A stretch of DNA of 64,000 nt from the NCBI GenBank assembly GCA_964244295.1, contig CAXTIG010000001.1:186001-250000 (forward strand). Reading direction: 5' to 3'. Shown here one piece after another: positions 50,831 through 59,646 of this stretch. Positions within the stretch are counted from its first letter, which is position 1. Each line of letters begins with the position of its first letter. The notes beneath the pieces are model-generated. The model searched no databases, was not told the origin of the DNA, and worked only from the letters and a program-made list of their open reading frames with translations. A program made the position numbers and the translations under genes. Source of the DNA: JAJAZB01 sp964244295. Its GTDB lineage: Bacteria > Bacteroidota > Bacteroidia > Cytophagales > Spirosomataceae.

Positions 50831-52099
50831 ATGAACGTCATTCAGGTTGACCATATTTCTAAAAAGTACTACATCGACCACCAGCGGAAAGCGCGGGGGC
50901 CGATGGGGTTTCGGGACGTGCTTTCGCATTATTCCAAACTGGCTTTCAAGGGTTCGTACCGTCGGGAGGTAGCCGAACTGACCGGGGCCAAAGAAGAGTT
51001 CTGGGCCTTGCGCGACGTGAGTTTCGACATCGCCGCCGGGGATCGCGTCGGCATCGTCGGGCACAACGGGGCGGGCAAATCCACCCTGCTCAAAGTCCTC
51101 AGCCGCATCACCGAACCCACCACGGGTCAGGTGAAGATCAAAGGCCGGGTGGCGAGCCTGCTCGAAGTGGGCACGGGTTTTCACCCCGAACTCTCGGGTC
51201 GGGAAAACATCTACCTCAACGGGGCCATTCTTGGCATGAAAAAAGACGAAATCCGGCGGCAGTTCGATGCCATCGTCGATTTCAGCGGCACCGAGAAATT
51301 CCTCGATACGCCCGTCAAGCGCTATTCGTCCGGGATGTACGTGCGGCTGGGTTTTGCCATTGCGGCCCACCTGGAGCCGGAAATCATGATCATCGACGAG
51401 GTACTGGCCGTGGGCGACGCCGATTTTCAGCGCAAGTGCCTCGGCAAAATGAAGGACGTTTCCGACAGCGGCCGCACCATTATTTTCGTGAGTCATAACC
51501 TGACGGCGGTGCAGAGTTTGTGCAACAAATCGGCGTTCATGCAGCGCGGACGGCTCCTCGAATACGGCGAAACCAGCCACGTCATTGCCTCGTACATGAG
51601 CCGGGTGTCGAGCACCGAACTGCTCCGGGAATGGGATCATCCCGGCACCGCCCCCGGCAACGACCAGGTGCGCCTCCGTCGGGTAGAAGTGCTGCCCGAT
51701 TACCTAACCGATCAGCGCCGCATCGACACCCGCACCCCGCTGACGCTGCAATTCGAGTTCTGGAATTTGCTCGAAAAAGCCGACCTCAACCTCAGTCTGC
51801 ACTTCAACTCGGTGGCGGGTGAGACCATTTTCAACGTCGCCACCCCCGTGTTGGCGTCCAAACAGGGACTGGTGCGGGCAGAAATGAAAATTCCCGGCGG
51901 CTTTCTGAACGACGGCGCGTATACGCTTTCGGTGATGATCGTGAAAGACACCGCGACGCCCATTTTCCAGATTCCCGAAACCGTAACGCTGAAAATTGAG
52001 GATTTTCGGGAAAACGTGGCCTGGTACGGCAAGTGGCCGGGGGCCGTGCGTCCGCGCTTTCCGTTTTCCATCGAACAGGTCGAGGAGGTGCCCGCATGA
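50831..52099 (+). CDS. wzt: ABC polysaccharide export ATPase with C-terminal glycan-binding domain
   Basis: This protein has 422 residues from ATG 50831 (MNVIQVDHISKKYY). The ATPase half shows Walker A GHNGAGKST, signature YSSGMYVRLGFA and Walker B IIDEVLAVGDADF. The C-terminal third (from about residue 260: RRVEVLPDYLTDQ, LTLQFEFWNLLEKADLNLSL, GGFLNDGAYTLSV) is the beta-sandwich Wzt_C domain that recognises the modified end of the polymer. This indicates an ABC-dependent pathway in which chain ending is coupled to export. Its stop overlaps the next ATG (52096-52099). Confidence 0.94.
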   Translation: MNVIQVDHISKKYYIDHQRKARGPMGFRDVLSHYSKLAFKGSYRREVAELTGAKEEFWALRDVSFDIAAGDRVGIVGHNGAGKSTLLKVLSRITEPTTGQVKIKGRVASLLEVGTGFHPELSGRENIYLNGAILGMKKDEIRRQFDAIVDFSGTEKFLDTPVKRYSSGMYVRLGFAIAAHLEPEIMIIDEVLAVGDADFQRKCLGKMKDVSDSGRTIIFVSHNLTAVQSLCNKSAFMQRGRLLEYGETSHVIASYMSRVSSTELLREWDHPGTAPGNDQVRLRRVEVLPDYLTDQRRIDTRTPLTLQFEFWNLLEKADLNLSLHFNSVAGETIFNVATPVLASKQGLVRAEMKIPGGFLNDGAYTLSVMIVKDTATPIFQIPETVTLKIEDFRENVAWYGKWPGAVRPRFPFSIEQVEEVPA

Positions 52100-53208
52100 C
52101 GCCCATCAACGTAACGAAGTCGTTTCTCCCCCCCCGTGAGGAATACGCAGCGTACATCGACGAAATTTTCGACCGGGTATGGCTTACCAACGCCGGGCCA
52201 CTGGTGTTGCGGCTGGAAGAAGAACTCAAAGAATTTTTGGGCGTAAAACACCTGTTTTTCTGCGCCAATGGCACGGTCGCGTTGCAAATCGCGATGAAGG
52301 CCCTCGACATCCGTCGCACGGTTATCACCACGCCGTTTTCGTACTGCGCCACTTCGCACTCGGTGCTTTGGGAAGGTTGTTCCCTGCAATTCGCCGACGT
52401 ATTGCCCCAAACGCTCTGCCTCGACCCCGCCCGAATCGAGGAACTCATTACGTCCGACACGGAAGCGATTATGGGTACCCACGTGTACGGCCTACCCTGC
52501 GACGTTCACACCATCCAAACCTTAGCCGACAAACATGACCTGAAGGTGATCTACGACGGGGCGCACGCCTTCGGGGTGAACTACGACGGGAAATCATTGC
52601 TGGCCTACGGCGACATCGCTACGTGCAGCTTTCACGCCACCAAGTTGTTCCACACCGTGGAAGGCGGGGCGATTATCACCAACGACGATGAATTGGCCCG
52701 GAAAATCAACCTCTACCGGAGTTTCGGGCACCAGGGTCAGGAATTTGAAGACTACCACAGCATTGGCATCAACGGCAAAAATTCGGAGTTCCACGCCGCG
52801 ATGGGCCTGTGCGTCCTGCCCCACGTGCCCGATCTGATTGCCCGCCGCAAGGCCATTTCCGAGCGGTACGATGCCTTGCTGCTGCCAACGGGGCAAGTGG
52901 AACGCCCCCTGATTCCAGAAGGCGTCGAGTACAATTACCCGTACTACCCGGTTTTTTTCGAGAACGAAGAACGGATGCACCAGGTCCGTCGGGCGCTGGC
53001 TGAGGAGCAGGTATTTACCCGACGCTACTTTTTTCCTTCGCTCAACACGCTCGGTTTCATGCCCGTCCGGCAGGAATGCCCGGTTTCTGAACAGGCCGCT
53101 GCCCGCGCGCTGTGCCTGCCGTTGTATCCCGACCTGGCTACGGAAGACGTGGAGCGAATCGGGGGTATCGTGGCCGAAACCCTGGCGCAACCTGTAATCC
53201 TCGCCTGA
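52096..53208 (+). CDS. DegT/DnrJ/EryC1/StrS aminotransferase
   Basis: This 370-residue PLP enzyme transaminates a keto-sugar nucleotide to an amino sugar. The PLP-binding lysine is in FHATKLFHTVEGG (Lys183), with DGAHAFGVNYDGK carrying the Asp and His of the cofactor site and CANGTVALQIAM the phosphate loop. It follows wzt by an ATGA overlap. Amino sugars such as viosamine or perosamine are possible products. Confidence 0.93.
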   Translation: MTPINVTKSFLPPREEYAAYIDEIFDRVWLTNAGPLVLRLEEELKEFLGVKHLFFCANGTVALQIAMKALDIRRTVITTPFSYCATSHSVLWEGCSLQFADVLPQTLCLDPARIEELITSDTEAIMGTHVYGLPCDVHTIQTLADKHDLKVIYDGAHAFGVNYDGKSLLAYGDIATCSFHATKLFHTVEGGAIITNDDELARKINLYRSFGHQGQEFEDYHSIGINGKNSEFHAAMGLCVLPHVPDLIARRKAISERYDALLLPTGQVERPLIPEGVEYNYPYYPVFFENEERMHQVRRALAEEQVFTRRYFFPSLNTLGFMPVRQECPVSEQAAARALCLPLYPDLATEDVERIGGIVAETLAQPVILA

Positions 53209-53209
53209 C

Positions 53210-55285
53210 ATGAACTGGGACTGGCTCTACCTGATTGCCTTCCTCATGTTCGTGGGCTTCTCGTTCCGGGTGGCGTCGCGAATCAGCGTGACATCGCTCA
53301 TCGACGTGGTCATCAATGCCTACCTGGTGTTCGTGGGCAGCGTGATACTGACGGGTTTCGTCCTTTCCTGGCTCGACCGCACCGCCGACCGCCGCTTCTG
53401 GGCCATCGGGGTGTTTATCCCGGCGTTTTTGTTTTACCTCCAGTTCACCCGGATTTTTGCCCGCGACCGGCTCGAAAATTTCTCTTTTTTTGAGTTGGTC
53501 GGGAGTCGGGTGCAGTTTTGGTGGGAATGGTTCCGCGACCTGGGTTGGTACCTGAAAGCCGTTTTCGGCCTGCTGCTCGCTACCCTCGTCGGGCTGGCAC
53601 TGATTAATTTTCGGCTCGTGTGGGGCACCGTACCCAACGAATGGGACAGCATGACGGGCCACCTCGTGCGGGTGATGTACTACCTTCAGCACGGTACCAT
53701 GCGGCATTTCGGCGGCACCAACTGGAACATCGACACCTACCCCAAAAGCATTTGTAACCTCCAGATTTACTGCTACCTGCTCAACGGACGGCACGAAAAC
53801 GCCTTCAAAATCATCCACTTTGCCTCGTACTGGATGGGCATCCTGGCCGCCGGGGGCGTTACCTACCGCATCACCCAAAACTTCAGTGCGGGGCTGTTCG
53901 CCGCCCTGGTGTACGGCCTGCTGCCCAACGTGCTGATTCAGGCCGTCACCACCGAAACCGACAGTGTGTTGTCCAGCTATGTCGGTTGTTTGCTGTACTA
54001 CCTGTTTACCTACCATGTCACGCTACGCCGCCGGTATTTGTACCTGGCCGGGCTGATGTTTGGGATTGCGTTTGGGCACAAAATCACGTTTGCGCTGATG
54101 CTACCCTCGGTGTTCGTGATTTTTCTGGTCACGGTGGCCTTCAACACCCGCTCGCCGGTGCATTTCGTGCGGCGGTTCAAACACCTGGCCCTGGGCAGCT
54201 TGCTCGGCGTGTTGTTTTTCACCCTGCCAACGGGCTACGTCGACAACCTCCGCGTATTTGACCATCCCATCGGGCCACCCACCGCCACCCGCCACCAGTC
54301 CATCGAGCGGGCGGGGGATATGAAAACGGGCGAAGGGCGTAAAAACCTCCTCGTGCAGGGTAGCCGCAACGTGGCCCGCTACGCCACCGAATTCGTGATG
54401 CTCGACGGCCTGCGCGAAGATTCGCTGGGAAACCGGCTCAACGGGGCGTTACGCCAGCCCTTGATTCGAGTCGAGAAAAACCTCGGCCTCGGCCTGGAAG
54501 AAGTAGAGAATTTTACGATCAATCCCTTCCGGTACGAAAAACAGTTTTTCGGCATCCCGTACTGGGGTGTGTTTGGGTTCGCCCTGATTTGGCCCCTGCT
54601 TTTTCTGGGTTTGTTCCTCCGAAACCGGACCGCCGCCACCTCGTCCTGGATTTACCCGGCGCTGCTGCTGGCCGTGCTGCTGCATTTTGCCGCCCTGGCC
54701 TACTCGGCTCCCTTCGACCAGTGGAAGGGGCGCTATTTTCAAAGCACTACCCAGTTTGCCATTCCGGTCCTCGGCTTGCTGTTCGGGTTGCGGCGCTTTT
54801 CGCTCATTAACCCCAAAGGCTGGGCCTTAAAAAGCTACGTCGGCGTGGTCGTGCTGCTGGGGTGTCTTTCGGCCATCGGCACGGTGGTGTACAACCCGCG
54901 CTACCGGCCCTTCCCGATCGACGGACAAAAATCGGCTTTCCAGACGGGCCGTATCGAGCAGCAAACGCTCTTCCGTCCCGATATCCGACCGGCTTACGAG
55001 CGCTTTAACCAACTCGTCCCACCCAACGCCACGGTGGCCCTGGCCGACATCAACGATGATTTCGAGTACCCGCTGTTCGGCCCCAACCTGACACGGAAAC
55101 TCATCCCCATCAACCCTTTCGAACAGGGCCTGCAACCCATCCCGAACGAGGCCAACTACTTATTTTTCGCCGCCAGCGTGATCCAACCCCGCCCCGGCGA
55201 CATCCGCCTCGGCACCGACACCACCCGCCGCGCCGACGTGGTCGTGCGGGGAGAAGATTACTACCTTCGCAAGCTCAGGCAATGA
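53210..55285 (+). CDS. Polytopic membrane glycosyltransferase-like protein (GT-C fold)
   Basis: This 691-residue protein has about 10-12 transmembrane helices and a first periplasmic loop with PNEWDSMTGHLVRVMYYLQHG, where the acidic residue fits the catalytic site of GT-C enzymes (GT39/ArnT-like). A C-terminal periplasmic tail (ERFNQLVPPNATVALADIND) follows. It starts one base after the preceding stop. It probably adds or modifies a sugar on the lipid-linked glycan in the periplasm. No close functional family is recognisable. Confidence 0.75.
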   Translation: MNWDWLYLIAFLMFVGFSFRVASRISVTSLIDVVINAYLVFVGSVILTGFVLSWLDRTADRRFWAIGVFIPAFLFYLQFTRIFARDRLENFSFFELVGSRVQFWWEWFRDLGWYLKAVFGLLLATLVGLALINFRLVWGTVPNEWDSMTGHLVRVMYYLQHGTMRHFGGTNWNIDTYPKSICNLQIYCYLLNGRHENAFKIIHFASYWMGILAAGGVTYRITQNFSAGLFAALVYGLLPNVLIQAVTTETDSVLSSYVGCLLYYLFTYHVTLRRRYLYLAGLMFGIAFGHKITFALMLPSVFVIFLVTVAFNTRSPVHFVRRFKHLALGSLLGVLFFTLPTGYVDNLRVFDHPIGPPTATRHQSIERAGDMKTGEGRKNLLVQGSRNVARYATEFVMLDGLREDSLGNRLNGALRQPLIRVEKNLGLGLEEVENFTINPFRYEKQFFGIPYWGVFGFALIWPLLFLGLFLRNRTAATSSWIYPALLLAVLLHFAALAYSAPFDQWKGRYFQSTTQFAIPVLGLLFGLRRFSLINPKGWALKSYVGVVVLLGCLSAIGTVVYNPRYRPFPIDGQKSAFQTGRIEQQTLFRPDIRPAYERFNQLVPPNATVALADINDDFEYPLFGPNLTRKLIPINPFEQGLQPIPNEANYLFFAASVIQPRPGDIRLGTDTTRRADVVVRGEDYYLRKLRQ

Positions 55286-55379
55286 ATGTGCGAATTTCTA
55301 ATGTGCGAATTTCCAATGAAGATGCCTTTTCATTGGAAATTCGCACATTAGAAATTCGCACATTGGAAATTCGCACATT
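55285..55379. repeat. Palindrome of 15-bp units between GT-C gene and wbqC
   Basis: Perfect 36-nt arms (55285-55320 and 55329-55364) are each two units of ATGTGCGAATTTCTA-type sequence. One extra inverted unit (55365-55379) runs directly into the ATG of the WbqC gene. The left end overlaps the preceding TGA stop. Confidence 0.9.
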
Positions 55380-56078
55380 ATGACCCTCGCCATCATGCAG
55401 CCCTACTTCCTGCCCTACATCGGCTATTTTCAGTTGATGCAGGCGGTTGACCGCTTCGTAATATACGACGACGTGGCCTTCATCAACCGGGGTTGGGTGA
55501 ACCGGAATCAGATTTTGGTAGGGGGAAAGGCGCACTTGTTCACCATTCCGTTGCGGGAGGCGAGTCAGAACAAAAGAATCCGGGAGATTCAACTCGACGA
55601 AAGCACGAAGTGGCGGGGAAAATTACTCCGCACCGTGGAGCAGAGTTACAAAAAAGCCCCCCAGTTTGAGGCAGCTCACGCCCTGCTGACTCAAGTTTTA
55701 GGAACGCCCGCCGAGAACATTGCCGACCTCGCCCGGAATGGAATCGGGGCCGTGAACGAGTACCTCGAAATTAAAACGGAGGTGATTCCGAGCTCGACCG
55801 TTTACGAAAACGAGCATTTGAAAGCGCAGGAACGAATCCTTGACATTTGCCAAAAAGAAGAGGCGACGCGCTACATCAATCCCACGGGAGGGCGTGAGTT
55901 GTACGACAAAACCATTTTTTCAGCAACAGGAATCAACTTGTTTTTCATCCAGTCGAAGCGGGAGGAGTACCCGCAGAAAAGCCCTGAGTTCGTACCCTGG
56001 CTGTCCATTCTCGACGTGCTGATGTGGAACAATGTTGCTCAGACGCGGGCCTTGCTGGGTGGGTTTGATTTAGTGTAG
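55380..56078 (+). CDS. WbqC family protein
   Basis: This 232-residue protein matches WbqC across its length: LAIMQPYFLPYIGYFQLMQAVDRFVIYDDVAFINRGWVNRNQIL at the N-terminus, INPTGGRELYD in the middle and LSILDVLMWN at the end. WbqC genes occur in O-antigen clusters across phyla; the biochemical role is not established. The His residues of many such enzymes are not evident here. The ATG abuts the palindrome. Confidence 0.9.
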   Translation: MTLAIMQPYFLPYIGYFQLMQAVDRFVIYDDVAFINRGWVNRNQILVGGKAHLFTIPLREASQNKRIREIQLDESTKWRGKLLRTVEQSYKKAPQFEAAHALLTQVLGTPAENIADLARNGIGAVNEYLEIKTEVIPSSTVYENEHLKAQERILDICQKEEATRYINPTGGRELYDKTIFSATGINLFFIQSKREEYPQKSPEFVPWLSILDVLMWNNVAQTRALLGGFDLV

Positions 56079-56126
56079 CCCGTAAATACCCGGTCTGCCG
56101 ACACCGTCCGTATCGCCTTCAGCGGC

Positions 56127-56134
56127 TATATTTG
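56127..56134 (+). promoter_or_regulatory. Predicted -7 box of the PhyH gene
   Basis: TATATTTG is an exact TAnnTTTG match, 25 nt before the ATG at 56160. It suggests a second transcript start inside the polysaccharide locus. Confidence 0.45.
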
Positions 56135-56159
56135 CCCCAAAACCTTACTCATTCAACGC

Positions 56160-56969
56160 ATGGAAGCAGTGGCAAGTCGCCCGTCCGTGATGGACGTGGA
56201 ACCATTTAAACAACAAATCGAGGAACAAGGCTGGGTCGTGATCAACGACGTGCTGGACGAAGCCTTCGTGGCCGAACTGGCCGAAGACCTGGAAAAAGCC
56301 ACCGCCGCCTGCCGCGAAATTCAGATTCAGAACGGGGTCGTCAACCGGACCGAAGGCACCTCGCACCACATCCTGGCCTTCGAGGGCAGCTTCATGCGCT
56401 TCATCGAAGATTTACCCCTGAAAGAGCACATCCGGGCCTATTTCGACAACGGCCCCTTCGTCCTCAACTCCTTCGGCGGCACCATCAACCTCGCCAGCGC
56501 GCCGAGCTACGTGGCGAACGTCCACCGCGACATTCGCACCTTCAGCGGCCCGCTGCACCTGATGCTCAATATGTTGGTGATGCTCGACGACTTCACCGCC
56601 GACAACGGCGCGACCTGGTTTATGGGCGGCTCGCACAACTTCGGCGAGAAACCCAGTGACGAGGAATTCTACGCCGTCGCCCGGCAAGCCATCGCTAAAA
56701 AAGGCAGCATCGTACTCTTCAACTCCAACACCTGGCACGCCGCCGGGCAGAACCGCACCGGGCAGGACCGCCGGGGCCTGACGCCGATGTTCACGAAGCC
56801 TTTTTTCAAACCCCAGTTCGACTTCCCCCGCTACTTCGGCTACGAACGGACGGAAACCTTCAGCGACGAAGTAAAGCAACTGCTCGGCTTTTACTCCCGC
56901 GTTCCGGCCTCCTACGAAGAATGGTACCAAGTACCCGAAAAACGTTGGTACCGGCCAAACCAGGGCTGA
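56160..56969 (+). CDS. Phytanoyl-CoA dioxygenase (PhyH) family protein
   Basis: This 269-residue Fe(II)/2-oxoglutarate-type oxygenase has the metal motif HRD (VANVHRDIRTFSG) and distal His in NTWHAAGQNRTGQDRRGL, where the Arg would bind 2-oxoglutarate. Length and DDFTADNGATWFMGGSHNF fit the PhyH family. In a glycan locus it may hydroxylate a sugar, lipid or side chain; the substrate is unknown. Confidence 0.88.
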   Translation: MEAVASRPSVMDVEPFKQQIEEQGWVVINDVLDEAFVAELAEDLEKATAACREIQIQNGVVNRTEGTSHHILAFEGSFMRFIEDLPLKEHIRAYFDNGPFVLNSFGGTINLASAPSYVANVHRDIRTFSGPLHLMLNMLVMLDDFTADNGATWFMGGSHNFGEKPSDEEFYAVARQAIAKKGSIVLFNSNTWHAAGQNRTGQDRRGLTPMFTKPFFKPQFDFPRYFGYERTETFSDEVKQLLGFYSRVPASYEEWYQVPEKRWYRPNQG

Positions 56970-56972
56970 CAC

Positions 56973-57041
56973 CAGTTTTCAGTCTCCAGTTTTCAGTTTT
57001 CAGTTTAGGCAACAACGCAACTGAAAACTGAAAAACTGAAA
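56973..57041. repeat. Reiterated-word inverted repeat (CAGTTTTCAGTTTTCAG)
   Basis: CCAGTTTTCAGTCTCCAGTTTTCAG words face AACTGAAAACTGAAAAACTG on the right, sharing words with 49761-49833. The gap lies between the PhyH and methyltransferase genes. Confidence 0.8.
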
Positions 57042-57053
57042 CCTTTTTCACTT

Positions 57054-57794
57054 ATGAATCAAGACGTTCTCGAAAAAGAATACCAGGCCCTCAACGACAT
57101 CGCGGCGGTGTACGACTACCACGATTTCGACCGCGATATCCGGCATTACATGATTCGGGCGATGGAGCCGTTTCTGGTGCCGGGCCGGGCACTTGAAATG
57201 GGTTGCGCCTACGGCGAATTTTCGGAAATTCTGAGTCAGCACTACGCTGACCTGACCGTCATCGATGCCGCCGAGGAATTTCTCGACCACACCCGCACCC
57301 GCCTGGGCGACAAGGCCACGTACATCCTCAGCCTGTTCGAGACTTACGAACCGAAGGAGGAAGAAAAGTACGACGCGATTTTTATCATGCACACCCTGGA
57401 GCACCTCCTCGACCCGGTCGATACCATGCGCCGGGCTAAAAGCTGGCTTACGCCCCAGGGGCGCTTGTTTCTGGTGGTGCCGAATGCCAACGCTGTTTCA
57501 CGCCAACTGGCGGTAAAAATGGGCCTGCTGCCCAACAACACGGCGCTCACCGAGGTAGACCACCGCCACGGTCACCGAATTTTCTATACCGCCGACACCT
57601 TCGAGCGCGATGCACGGGCGGCGGGCGTACAGATCATTCACCGGGGTGGAATTTTCTTCAAACCCCTGGCCAATTTCCAGATTGACCTGGCGCTCAAACA
57701 CGGGGTCATCAACCGGGAGTACATGGAAGCCTGCTTCCAGCTTGGGTACCTTTACCCGGATTTGTGCAACAGTTTGTTGCTGATTGGGAATTGA
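57054..57794 (+). CDS. Class I SAM-dependent methyltransferase
   Basis: This 246-residue protein has motif I LEMGCAYGEFSEIL, an acidic strand-2 end (VIDAAEEFLD), and DAIFIMHTLEHLLDPVDTM with LTPQGRLFLVVPNANA typical of methyltransferase family 11/23. In this locus it probably methylates a sugar or the glycan end, which could form the chain-ending mark recognised by Wzt_C, though that is inference. It is part of the polysaccharide run. Confidence 0.9.
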   Translation: MNQDVLEKEYQALNDIAAVYDYHDFDRDIRHYMIRAMEPFLVPGRALEMGCAYGEFSEILSQHYADLTVIDAAEEFLDHTRTRLGDKATYILSLFETYEPKEEEKYDAIFIMHTLEHLLDPVDTMRRAKSWLTPQGRLFLVVPNANAVSRQLAVKMGLLPNNTALTEVDHRHGHRIFYTADTFERDARAAGVQIIHRGGIFFKPLANFQIDLALKHGVINREYMEACFQLGYLYPDLCNSLLLIGN

Positions 57795-57809
57795 CGATAG
57801 ATGGAAACC

Positions 57810-57841
57810 CCGTCATTGCTTCGCTGCGCTCGCAATGACGG
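57810..57841. repeat. Short palindrome of the CCGTCATTGC family
   Basis: CCGTCATTGC (57810-57819) pairs with GCAATGACGG (57832-57841); TTCGCTGCGCTC lies between. It carries the same word as the 19142-19224 palindrome and sits just after the methyltransferase stop. The following epimerase frame stays open through it. Confidence 0.8.
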
Positions 57842-57890
57842 TGAAGGAATTTTTTTAACGGCTATTGAATTCTGCTCCTCCTTTTTTCCC

Positions 57891-58847
57891 TTGCCGCACT
57901 CGATTTCCGACTCTCAACCCATCCTCGTGACCGGAGCTGGCGGCTTTCTCGGTCAAGCCGTGGCGACGCAGTTGCTGGAAGCGGGTTACGCGGTGCTGGG
58001 TACCGGGCGGGCCTTTTCAGAGCCGTTTCAACGGCTTCAGGGCCGATTTCCTGACCGGTTTACGTTTCAGAAAATTGCGGAAACCGGTTTTCGGCCCGGT
58101 GATTTCCAAGGAAAGACCTTCGCTTCCGTCGTCCACCTCGCCTCGTTTGTCCCCACCAATTCGGGGGGAAACACCTGGGAAAACCGCCGGGAAATTCAGC
58201 GCGGCACCCACGATTACACGCTGCCGCTACTCGACGCGCTGGCCGGAAAAACGGCCCACCTCGTCTTCGCCAGCAGCGTGACGGTGTACGGCAAGGGCAA
58301 ATCGGGCATTTTCCACGAAACCGACGCGACCGAACCCACCGACCCCTACGGCTTTTTCAAACTCGCCGGGGAAGGACTTTGCCGCCTGTTTGCCCAACAC
58401 GAAAAGATTCCCTGCGCCCTGCTCCGCCCCACGCAACTCTACGGCCCCGGCGAACCACACGGCCTGTTTTTCCAGCATTTTTTCATCCCCAGCGCCCAAC
58501 GCGGCGAAGCCATCCGCCTGGTGAAGGGCGGGCGAGAAATAAAAGATTTACTCTGGCTCGACGACGCCGCCCGCGCCTTCGCGGCGGCGGTGAAACAAAA
58601 AGCCGAGGGCGTTTTCAACGTGTCATCCGACACCGGCACCTCAGTGCGCGCAATCGCCGAAGCGATTCAAACCCTGTCCGGAAACCTACCCACCGAAATC
58701 CAGGATGACGGCTCGCCGGCACTCAGTCAGGTTTTTGCCAACGAAAAAATGCGACAAACGCTGGGCGTAACGCCTCAGGTTTCCATTCAAAAAGGCTTGC
58801 AAATGCTTTGGCGCAACCCAGAAGCCCTCAACCCTTCCCCTCAGTGA
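57891..58847 (+). CDS. NAD-dependent epimerase/dehydratase (SDR family)
   Basis: This 318-residue enzyme (start TTG 57891) has the Rossmann motif ILVTGAGGFLGQAV, the catalytic YxxxK in DPYGFFKLAGE, SSVTVYG as the Ser/Thr part of the triad, and LRPTQLYGPGEPHG. It likely converts a sugar nucleotide. Starting codons are uncertain: the reading frame is open to an ATG at 57801, but that stretch is palindrome sequence, so TTG 57891 is my choice. Product sugar unknown. Confidence 0.85.
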   Translation: MPHSISDSQPILVTGAGGFLGQAVATQLLEAGYAVLGTGRAFSEPFQRLQGRFPDRFTFQKIAETGFRPGDFQGKTFASVVHLASFVPTNSGGNTWENRREIQRGTHDYTLPLLDALAGKTAHLVFASSVTVYGKGKSGIFHETDATEPTDPYGFFKLAGEGLCRLFAQHEKIPCALLRPTQLYGPGEPHGLFFQHFFIPSAQRGEAIRLVKGGREIKDLLWLDDAARAFAAAVKQKAEGVFNVSSDTGTSVRAIAEAIQTLSGNLPTEIQDDGSPALSQVFANEKMRQTLGVTPQVSIQKGLQMLWRNPEALNPSPQ

Positions 58848-58863
58848 GAACACCGACCAAAGC

Positions 58864-58902
58864 TGTCAATTCTTAATTCCTAATTTTTAATTCCTAATTG
58901 AC
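58864..58902. repeat. AT-rich word repeat (TTAATTCCTAATT) ending at the PHP start codon
   Basis: GTCAATT (58864-58870) pairs with AATTGAC (58896-58902) around reiterated TTAATTCCTAATT words. The next base begins the TTG start codon of the PHP gene. Confidence 0.7.
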
Positions 58903-59646
58903 TTGAAGGGTCCTTTCTTCCCCGCCCGTCAACTCCTCGACGGCGTACCGCGCATCGACTCCCACGGCCTGCACACCCTGCTGACCGACGGCGCGGGCAC
59001 GTTCGGCGAGTACATCCGGCGCGGCAGGGAGTTGGGCCTGGAGGCGGTGGCTTTCACCGAACACGCCTCCAACCACACCGGCTACGACTTCGAAGCCTAC
59101 GCCCGCAGCAAGGCGCAGTTGCAGGAAATGGCCTGGCCGATGCGGGTGTACCTGGCGGCGGAAGTAAAACTGGCCCACCCCGACGGCACCATCGACCTCG
59201 GCCCCGACCGCATCGCCCTCGTGGATTTCATCGTTGGCGTGCTGCACAGCTACCCCGACGGGAACGGCGGGTATCTGAATCCAAAAAAATGGAAAGAAGC
59301 CGGGGCGGCAGCGACGGAAGTGATGGAGCGGGATTACCAACTCTCCAGAGCACTGATTCACAACCCGGCGGTCGATGTCTGGGGACACCCGGCGGGGGTG
59401 TTTGCGGCCAACTTTGGTGCTTACGACGAGGCAAAACTTCGTGAATTGATTGGCGAAGCGGCGGCGGCGGGGCGGGTGATCGAACTCAACTCGGCTCCCC
59501 GCTACCGGGCCGTGTTTCCGGTCATCGTCGAAACCTGCCTCGAACTCGACTGCCTCATTTCCATCGGTTCCGACGCTCACCACCCCGACCAGCTTGGGCA
59601 CGTGGTGGGGCATCTGGAAGAATACTTAAAAAATCGAAATGCCTGA
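58903..59646 (+). CDS. PHP domain protein (putative metal-dependent phosphoesterase)
   Basis: This 247-residue protein starts with TTG 58903. PHP motifs are visible: DSHGLHTLLTDG (residues 19-30), AVAFTEHAS, a His in WGHPAG and the final SDAHHPDQLG. The first motif reads HxxH rather than the usual HxH, an insertion of one residue. PHP proteins hydrolyse phosphoesters (histidinol phosphate and related). It overlaps the ATP-grasp gene by 8 nt, so the pair probably acts together, perhaps on the glycan or a sugar-phosphate. Confidence 0.8.
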   Translation: MKGPFFPARQLLDGVPRIDSHGLHTLLTDGAGTFGEYIRRGRELGLEAVAFTEHASNHTGYDFEAYARSKAQLQEMAWPMRVYLAAEVKLAHPDGTIDLGPDRIALVDFIVGVLHSYPDGNGGYLNPKKWKEAGAAATEVMERDYQLSRALIHNPAVDVWGHPAGVFAANFGAYDEAKLRELIGEAAAAGRVIELNSAPRYRAVFPVIVETCLELDCLISIGSDAHHPDQLGHVVGHLEEYLKNRNA

